Origin: Hofstenia miamia
Taxonomy: Eukaryota; Xenacoelomorpha; Acoela
Assembly (NCBI GenBank): GCA_004352715.1
Contig: SCFE01000026.1
Coordinates: forward strand, 1,001,861 to 1,065,860
Direction: 5' to 3'
Length of the DNA stretch: 64,000 nucleotides
Shown: one piece after another, positions 55,430 to 64,000 of the stretch
How positions within the stretch are numbered: position 1 is the first letter of the stretch
Layout: the number at the start of each line of letters is the position of its first letter
Program-made: the position numbers and the translations under genes
Notes under the pieces: generated by a model
Database searches by the model: none
What the model was told of the DNA's origin: nothing
The model's input: only the letters and a program-made list of their open reading frames with translations

Positions 55430-58320
55430 CAAAAATGAGTTGAAACCCTTTCTATGATAATCAANNNNNNNNNNNNNNNNNNNNNNNNNNNNNNNNNNNN
55501 NNNNNNNNNNNNNNNNNNNNNNNNNNNNNNNNNNNNNNNNNNNNNNNNNNNNNNNNNNNNNNNNNNNNNNNNNNNNNNNNNNNNNNNNNNNNNNNNNNNN
55601 NNNNNNNNNNNNNNNNNNNNNNNNNNNNNNNNNNNNNCATGCAAAAATGAGTTAAGACCCTTTCTATGATAATCAAACATGAAAAAAGGGGTTAAGATCC
55701 TTTCTATGATAATCAAACATGAAAAAAGGGGTTAAGACCCTTTCTATGATAATAAACATTGCAAAAATGAGTTAAGACTCTTTCTATGACAATAAACATG
55801 CAAAAATGAGTTAAGACCCTTTCTATGATAATCAAACATGCAAAAATGAGTTAAGACCCTTTCTATGATAATCAAACATGCAAAAATGAGTTAAGACCCT
55901 TTCTATGATAATCAAACATGCAAAAATGAGTTAAGACCCTTTCTATGATAATCAAACATGCAAAAATGAGTTAAGACCCTTTCTATGATAATCAAACATG
56001 CAAAAATGAGTTAAGACCCTTTCTATGATAATCAAACATGCAAAAATGAGTTAAGACCCTTTCTATGATAATCAAACATGCAAAAATGAGTTAAGACCCT
56101 TTCTATGATAATCAAACATGCAAAAATGAGTTAAGACCCTTTCTATGATAATCAAACATGCAAAAATGAGTTAAGACCCTTTCTATGATAATCAAACATG
56201 CAAAAATGAGTTAAGACCCTTTCTATGATAATCAAACATGCAAAAATGAGTTAAGACCCTTTCTATGATAATCAAACATGCAAAAATGAGTTAAGACCCT
56301 TTCTATGATAATCAAACATGCAAAAATGAGTTAAGACCCTTTCTATGATAATCAAACATGCAAAAATGAGTTAAGACCCTTTCTATGATAATCAAACATG
56401 CAAAAATGAGTTAAGACCCTTTCTATGATAATCAAACATGCAAAAATGAGTTAAGACCCTTTCTATGATAATCAAACATGCAAAAATGAGTTAAGACCCT
56501 TTCTATGATAATCAAACATGCAAAAATGAGTTAAGACCCTTTCTATGATAATCAAACATGCAAAAATGAGTTAAGACCCTTTCTATGATAATCAAACATG
56601 CAAAAATGAGTTAAGACCCTTTCTATGATAATCAAACATGCAAAAATGAGTTAAGACCCTTTCTATGATAATCAAACATGCAAAAATGAGTTAAGACCCT
56701 TTCTATGATAATCAAACATGCAAAAATGAGTTAAGACCCTTTCTATGATAATCAAACATGCAAAAATGAGTTAAGACCCTTTCTATGATAATCAAACATG
56801 CAAAAATGAGTTAAGACCCTTTCTATGATAATCAAACATGCAAAAATGAGTTAAGACCCTTTCTATGATAATCAAACATGCAAAAATGAGTTAAGACCCT
56901 TTCTATGATAATCAAACATGCAAAAATGAGTTAAGACCCTTTCTATGATAATCAAACATGCAAAAATGAGTTAAGACCCTTTCTATGATAATCAAACATG
57001 CAAAAATGAGTTAAGACCCTTTCTATGATAATCAAACATGCAAAAATGAGTTAAGACCCTTTCTATGATAATCAAACATGCAAAAATGAGTTAAGACCCT
57101 TTCTATGATAATCAAACATGCAAAAATGAGTTAAGACCCTTTCTATGATAATCAAACATGCAAAAATGAGTTAAGACCCTTTCTATGATAATCAAACATG
57201 CAAAAATGAGTTAAGACCCTTTCTATGATAATCAAACATGCAAAAATGAGTTAAGACCCTTTCTATGATAATCAAACATGCAAAAATGAGTTAAGACCCT
57301 TTCTATGATAATCAAACATGCAAAAATGAGTTAAGACCCTTTCTATGATAATCAAACATGCAAAAATGAGTTAAGACCCTTTCTATGATAATCAAACATG
57401 CAAAAATGAGTTAAGACCCTTTCTATGATAATCAAACATGCAAAAATGAGTTAAGACCCTTTCTATGATAATCAAACATGCAAAAATGAGTTAAGACCCT
57501 TTCTATGATAATCAAACATGCAAAAATGAGTTAAGACCCTTTCTATGATAATCAAACATGCAAAAATGAGTTAAGACCCTTTCTATGATAATCAAACATG
57601 CAAAAATGAGTTAAGACCCTTTCTATGATAATCAAACATGCAAAAATGAGTTAAGACCCTTTCTATGATAATCAAACATGCAAAAATGAGTTAAGACCCT
57701 TTCTATGATAATCAAACATGCAAAAATGAGTTAAGACCCTTTCTATGATAATCAAACATGCAAAAATGAGTTAAGACCCTTTCTATGATAATCAAACATG
57801 CAAAAATGAGTTAAGACCCTTTCTATGATAATCAAACATGCAAAAATGAGTTAAGACCCTTTCTATGATAATCAAACATGCAAAAATGAGTTAAGACCCT
57901 TTCTATGATAATCAAACATGCAAAAATGAGTTAAGACCCTTTCTATGATAATCAAACATGCAAAAATGAGTTAAGACCCTTTCTATGATAATCAAACATG
58001 CAAAAATGAGTTAAGACCCTTTCTATGATAATCAAACATGCAAAAATGAGTTAAGACCCTTTCTATGATAATCAAACATGCAAAAATGAGTTAAGACCCT
58101 TTCTATGATAATCAAACATGCAAAAATGAGTTAAGACCCTTTCTATGATAATCAAACATGCAAAAATGAGTTAAGACCCTTTCTATGATAATCAAACATG
58201 CAAAAATGAGTTGAAACCCTTTCTATGATAATCAAGCATGCAAAAATGAGTTAAGACCCTTTCTATGATAATCAAACATGCAAAAATGAGTTAAGACCCT
58301 TTCTATGATAATCAAACATG
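55430..58320. repeat. 40-bp minisatellite, highly homogeneous
   Basis: The unit is CAAAAATGAGTTAAGACCCT followed by TTCTATGATAATCAAACATG. From 55801 to 58320 there are 63 units in strict phase and nearly all look identical. Variants are confined to the edges: GGGGTTAAG units at 55680-55740, and TTGAAACCC both at 55440 and at 58211. A 173-N gap (55465-55637) hides part of the left side, so the true length is unknown. Every frame meets periodic stops, so it is not coding. Confidence 0.97.
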
Positions 58321-58939
58321 TGAAATATTAGAGATTATTTATAAAAAAAGCTCACCACAAATTTTGAGTTCTTTCAACAACATTATTAGCTGGGGGTTTG
58401 AGTGGGTGTGATTCTGATCTTACGACTGAGGATTTAACATTCATTTTCTCTTTGTTGCAGAAACCAATATTTATTTTGATTTCCTTAGTATTTTCCATTT
58501 TGTAGTTTTTATTGTCTTTTACTTAGATTTTTAGGAACGATTATGACAGAGATATTTTAACTAAGAGAAATGCCAATTGTAATTAAATTATTTTATTATT
58601 GGTGGAAAAGTTTGGATTTCCGATTTTGAAGGTTAGGGGGGTGTTGTCTAATATGTTGTGGGCTTGCATGGGTGTGTCTCTGAACACGTGCTGTTTAAAA
58701 GAAACTTGTGTTCAATTGCTTTGCCAACAGATTGCTTTGTCTGCACGGTTTATGTCAAAATTGCAATTGTCTAATCGGGCTATTTCAAATGGAAATTCTT
58801 ATCCGGCCCTTCTCCATTGAAAAAATCGCATATTTAAGTAAATTTTGATGAGAGAATCAAATTCAAATATTAATAATTTATATACTTCATCATAAATAAA
58901 ACGGTTTTCTTTGGAAATTTTTAATATTATTAATTTACT
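58321..58939. other. Spacer between satellite and LINE relic
   Basis: The ORF at 58599-58820 has no recognisable domain. The first trace of the LINE endonuclease starts near 58940. Confidence 0.4.
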
Positions 58940-60760
58940 GAAACTTGGTTTGACAACGACTTTAAAGTGAAAATCGTTCCAAATAATAGTTACCAAACAA
59001 TACCACGTGTTGACAGATCCACTGGTGGACATGGCAGGATTGCAATTTTATGCAAATCCGGTTTAGAATGCCATTGTATTGAAACTGGATTAGAATCATT
59101 ATCAGGAATTATTTTAGACATTGATAACTATTCCACTCTAATAATCTGCATTTATAACTCACCTAGAAACAGTGCTTTTCGTATCCCCTGGCTTACAATT
59201 ACAAGCTACCTACGTCAAATTATCTCATAATTCCATGAACGTATACTTCTTACTGGAGACTTTAACCAGCCTGATGTGTGCTGGACAGAATTCTACACCG
59301 TTGATGAATCTTTTAATTGCTTCATTGATCTCTTGCTCAAATACTCACTGATTCAACTAGTGAATGTATCAGCTAATGAGTATGGCAATACTCTTGTTCT
59401 GGCATTCTCAAATTCTGATGACATTATTGTAAAGGAGGAATGCACGCAAAGTGTGTCATTCTCTGGCCATTTAGCAATTCGCTCAGTTATCATGACTAAA
59501 AGCTGTACAACAACTTTGCGAGACTATTCTGTTCCACATCTGCTGAGAAACAACTTCCCGGCTGTAAATGAAGTGCTCATTACATCACTGTTCTCGGTAA
59601 CATTTTGCATAACCGACCCAAAATACATAGATCACTGGTTTGATGAACTGTAACGTCTCTTCTCGCTTTTTTATGCCAAAAAGAGAACAAAGAGAATGAA
59701 ATTTCTGTTCATTTATTCTTCTGACACTATTCACTTGATTCATCGTGTATCAACAGCTAAGAGAGCTGGAAAAGACAGCAGTGACCTAGAACATCAACTC
59801 TCGGACTCAATTGACCTAGATACTGCTGTGTTAATTGAAGGCTTTTTTGACAAAAACAACAGTCTCCCTGACTGCTACAAACTAATAAGAACACTAAAAT
59901 CACACGAAAAACTCCCTCATAAATTGCAGTATGATGGAAAAGACATCATTGGTCCTGAACGACAAGCAGAAATGTTAAACTATCCCTTTTTGAAATGCTA
60001 CGAACCCCAACATAGAACTTTTCAGAATTTCAATCCGGCACTTCACAATAGCCTGTCATTCTCAATAGATAATGTTGCAATTGCCCTGAGATCATGCTCA
60101 CTCGGCTGCGGCCTAGATAGGCTCCCTGGAGAATTTCTGAAATTTGCATCACAGGGTCTGGCATTCTACGTCCTTAAACTGTTCTCTTGGCGCTTTTTTT
60201 CCATGAAGTTTTTGTTCGGCCAGTGTTCCAAGGCGGCTCTTATAGCACACTAACCAACTATCGTCCCATAAACATCCTTCTAAAGATTTCATTGGTTTTT
60301 GAAAAAATAGTTATTAATGATCTGTATCCAATTATCAAACAGTCTGGCAAGCAATATGGATTTACACCGGCGAGAAGTATAATCTCTCCATTGTTTGCAA
60401 TTCTAGATGACCTATATGATAATTTGGACAATCGGGGGAATAATATTGTTTTTACCTGGATTTTAGTAAAGCATTTGACAAAGTCCCCCATCACATTCTG
60501 CTCAGAAGGCCACGCGGCTTTGGCGGATCTTTGCTTAAATTAATTGTTTCTTACTTATCTGATCGCTACCAGTGTGAGAGAGTTAATGATTATGACTCCA
60601 AATATACAGCTGTCAAAAGTGGTGTGCCTCAGGGCTCGCGATTAGATCCACTCTTTTTATAGTTTTTATCAATTACTTACCAGCCACTTGTGTTTCGTCC
60701 TTACTATACTTATTTGCTGACGATGTAAAACTTAAACTTGATCTGAATGTATGAACTTGA
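58940..60760 (+). pseudogene. CR1/Jockey-like LINE ORF2, broken
   Basis: Endonuclease traces ETWFDNDFKVK, RSTGGHGRIAILCKSGL and LLTGDFNQPDVCW are followed by a long linker (59276-60253 frames) and the reverse transcriptase blocks NYRPINILLKISLVFEKI, KQYGFTPARSIISPL, FSKAFDKVPHHILL, VKSGVPQGSRLDPL and LFADDVKLKLDL. The catalytic FADD is intact in the last frame. Several frameshifts separate the pieces. It differs in sequence from the NTGLI family. Confidence 0.88.
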
Positions 60761-60899
60761 ACATTCATCACAGTCGCATGAATGAACGATATTAGAAGAC
60801 AAGAAAATCGGTATGTGATCTTTCTTAAAAAACATCTGCATGGTTTTCTTTGCATAAAATACTGGACAAATTTTCGAAGCTTGTAATTCTTTGTTATAT

Positions 60900-61130
60900 G
60901 ATTTTTTTTCTCAGCGAGACTAGGAGACATTTAGAAACTCGGGCAAAAGAACATATAGAGGGCATCTACAATCAGAAAAATATATTCATGGATGTGCACC
61001 TAAGCTAAAAAATTTAAACATACTAGTAAAACATCGTGAAACTAAGATAGCAGAAGCCATATGTATTAAATCAACCAAGAAAACCTTAATAAGTAAACAA
61101 AAACATCAATCAAATTTAAACATTTATTAA
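60900..61130 (+). pseudogene. Penelope-like element GIY-YIG endonuclease fragment
   Basis: ETRRHLETRAKEHIEG matches the GIY-YIG helix (G-x-T-x-R-x-L-x-x-R-x-x-EH), and in a second frame KHRETKIAEAICIKSTKKTL matches the later conserved segment (R-x-x-KI-EA-x-I ... P-L-N). The reverse transcriptase part is not present. Confidence 0.72.
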
Positions 61131-61179
61131 AGATCAAAAACATTTAATGAAAAAAAATTCGGGAACATTGCTACAAATG

Positions 61180-61215
61180 CTTGAAGATGACAACAGTGTT
61201 TGTCGAAACATGTCG
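61180..61215 (+). ncRNA. Hammerhead-like core downstream of the Penelope fragment
   Basis: CTTGAAGATGACAACAGTG.. continues TTTGTCGAAACATGTCG. A short hairpin (GACAA / TTGTC) sits between a worn CTGANGA-like box and GAAAC, the arrangement of hammerhead ribozymes found in Penelope-like elements. The first box is imperfect, so cleavage activity is doubtful. Confidence 0.35.
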
Positions 61216-61274
61216 CGATAAAAGCAATAAAAGTTTTCATAAAAATATTCAAAGTCTTAAGATTATAACCAGCA

Positions 61275-61296
61275 TATATATATATATATATATATG
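61275..61296. repeat. (TA)n microsatellite
   Basis: Pure TA tract immediately after the Penelope-like relic. Confidence 0.9.
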
Positions 61297-61742
61297 CTTT
61301 ATTATGCAATGTGCTGTTTTCATATTTGGTGCTTACAATAGTAGATGAGTCAAACCATTGCCCACTGTATAATATAATACAGTGGGCCATGGTCAAACTA
61401 ATCAGAATGGGTCACGTTTGGGGTAGGTGAAGTGGATAAGCAAAAGTAGTGTAACATTATTATTTTGCTTCGGTGGCTTGCAAGAAATGTTGGTCATATA
61501 TTCAAATAGCTGATAACTTAAGAAAAAACGCTTAATTTTTTGTTTACAGATGAGGTGACAGAAACCATAGCTGTAGAGAGTGACATCAGATACGCAATAT
61601 TTCTCCTGGTAATTAGATTTTTATAGACAATCATATCATAGTAGAAAACTAAGACTAAAAAATAATATTCTACGGATAAGTATAGATTTACATAAAAACT
61701 ACAAACTCAAATTACGTCATACAAAACTATATCTAGGAAATG
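61297..61742. other. Region downstream of PFKFB
   Basis: Presumed 3' UTR and spacer of the minus-strand PFKFB gene. The short inverted pair CAGTGGGC near 61380 and GCCCACTG near 61361 is seen; nothing else is assigned. Confidence 0.35.
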
Positions 61743-61918
61743 TTATGATTCATTTTGGTCTTCAAATACATCAGACAGTGAATTGTCACTGAGGAATCTG
61801 CATATTGGAATATTGTCAAACTTTATAAGTTCTAAATCACAGCCGTAGGATTTAGGTGTAAGTTTGTATAAAACGTGAAGTGGCGTGTCAATAAAAGGTA
61901 ACTCCTTCGTTGATTTTC
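61743..61918 (-). CDS. PFKFB: PFKFB last coding exon (6-phosphofructo-2-kinase/fructose-2,6-bisphosphatase)
   Basis: The bifunctional enzyme makes and breaks fructose-2,6-bisphosphate, the main activator of glycolytic PFK-1. On the minus strand a pyrimidine tract and AG (CATGTTTTTTTAG) precede an open 58-codon exon starting GKSTKELPFIDTPLHVLYKL and continuing TPKSYGCDLELIKFDNIP to a TAA at 61743-61745. This matches the family ending in which the phosphatase domain closes with E-x-P-Y-x-x-x-PLH-x-x-x-KLTP-x-AYGC. The junction phase (G + GA) fits the exon at 63274-63407 exactly. The variable tail after SLSDVFEDQNES is short. There is no long ORF, so the exon is easy to miss. Confidence 0.9.
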
Positions 61919-63442
<1,524 letters not shown>

Positions 63443-63459
63443 CTACGGACATTTGTAGC

Positions 63460-63544
63460 CAGACTTGTCAACGAACCGAGCCGAGCTTGAGCAGAGCATT
63501 TGATATGCAACGAGCCCAAAACGAGCCTCTATTAAGCCGAGCCA
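63460..63544. mobile_element. GAGCCGA MITE, left part, cut by a gap
   Basis: Starts CAGACTTGTCAACGAACCGA and keeps family interior words (CTTGAGCAGAGCATTTGATA, CGAGCCCAAAACGAGCC) until the 11-N gap at 63545. Confidence 0.88.
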
Positions 63545-63555
63545 NNNNNNNNNNN

Positions 63556-63940
63556 AATCTTTTTGGAGGGAATAACAAACATCACCTCTTTAATCATTGC
63601 CAATAGAATAGGGGATTTTATTATTAGGGCAAGCCCCAAACAAATTGGACGTAAATCATGCTGTCCAAATTGATTGACAAAATTAACAACATATGAGATC
63701 ATAGATTGGCATCTGGAGCAGAGTGCATTAAACGAATTGTACAAGCCAATTGGTTCGACAACAACAGGGTTATCGTACAAGGGTAATATAGAGTTGGATC
63801 AAAGAATGGCGTAGATGCTGGAATACAGTGTGGTATTGCTGTTCACGATATTGGAGATGTCTACAAGTTCTCTTTGAATAAATGCTCTGTTAAAATCACC
63901 GCAAATAATGAATCTGCTCTCAATATTAGAGAGAGGTAAA
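63556..63940 (-). pseudogene. LINE endonuclease fragment
   Basis: On the minus strand SRFIICGDFNRAFIQRELVD carries the GDFN motif of APE-type LINE endonucleases, followed with shifts by ILDPTLYYP and NPVVVEPIGLYNSFNALCSR. It lies next to the gap at 63545-63555 and in the upstream intron or flank of PFKFB. Confidence 0.65.
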
Positions 63941-64000
63941 TTTAAGACAATTCAACAATATAAAAATCCATAAGCCGATTTGTTTCTCGTGATAGGCAGG

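Noticed and set aside
55309-55716. ORFs across the 40-bp array and gap
   Set aside because: Produced by Ns; the repeat itself contains periodic stops in every frame.
55430-58320. CRISPR-like array
   Set aside because: Units are contiguous identical tandem repeats without unique spacers, in an animal genome.

Overview
The window is AT-rich (roughly 70% A+T by eye) nuclear DNA from an animal, very probably an invertebrate. Evidence: spliced genes with GT/AG introns, a two-LIM muscle-type (CSRP/MLP) gene, a bifunctional PFK-2/FBPase-2 (PFKFB) gene, a mitochondrial sulfide:quinone oxidoreductase, nuclear-receptor-type zinc fingers, a THAP domain, and a dense load of non-LTR, Penelope, Tc1/mariner and hAT-type elements. 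I cannot name the phylum from sequence alone. It is a draft assembly: besides N-runs it has isolated single Ns, and several joins are flanked by near-identical duplicated sequence, so some apparent duplications are assembly artefacts.

Layout. 0-3.8 kb: short repeats, twin CCAAT motifs, a decayed hAT transposase and one copy of a GAGCCGA-rich inverted-repeat element. 3.85-5.16 kb: an intronless SQOR gene (+) whose 3' end is frameshifted by a 31-bp tandem duplication. 5.3-16 kb: almost no genes; MITEs, a duplicated 0.5-kb repeat, a mariner-type transposase fragment and TA microsatellites. 16.0-25.6 kb: a five-exon CSRP/MLP-type LIM gene (+) whose introns hold a full-length but dead Tc1 element, foldback repeats and MITEs; exon 4 appears twice because a contig was placed twice. 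29.4-30.5 and 43.1-44.2 kb: two paralogous, intronless nuclear-receptor-like genes (-). Between and after them (32.7-38.3, 41.9-42.1, 44.8-47.0, 50.2-51.8 kb) lie relics of non-LTR retrotransposons, two of which share an ORF1 with an SGNH-like esterase fold. 39.3 kb: a THAP-domain exon (-) missing one zinc ligand. 47.8-49.6 kb: a MITE, the 3' end of a retrotransposon with a restriction-like endonuclease, and another mariner-type relic. 54.6-58.3 kb: a degenerate ~72-bp tandem array running into a very homogeneous 40-bp minisatellite. 58.9-61.2 kb: another LINE relic followed by the GIY-YIG end of a Penelope-like element. 61.7-63.4 kb: the last two exons of PFKFB (-), in no long open reading frame and found only from splice sites and protein similarity. 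The right edge holds two GAGCCGA elements and an antisense LINE endonuclease fragment.

The host genes (SQOR, CSRP, two receptors, THAP exon, PFKFB) show no operon-like or pathway relationship; the window is a gene-poor, transposon-rich region. The most unusual items are the paired intronless receptors, the C-terminal frameshift in SQOR, the LINE ORF1 in which the usual esterase block III is replaced by a conserved NTGLI motif, and the hAT-type MITE family built from GAGCCGA motifs with 8-bp target duplications.
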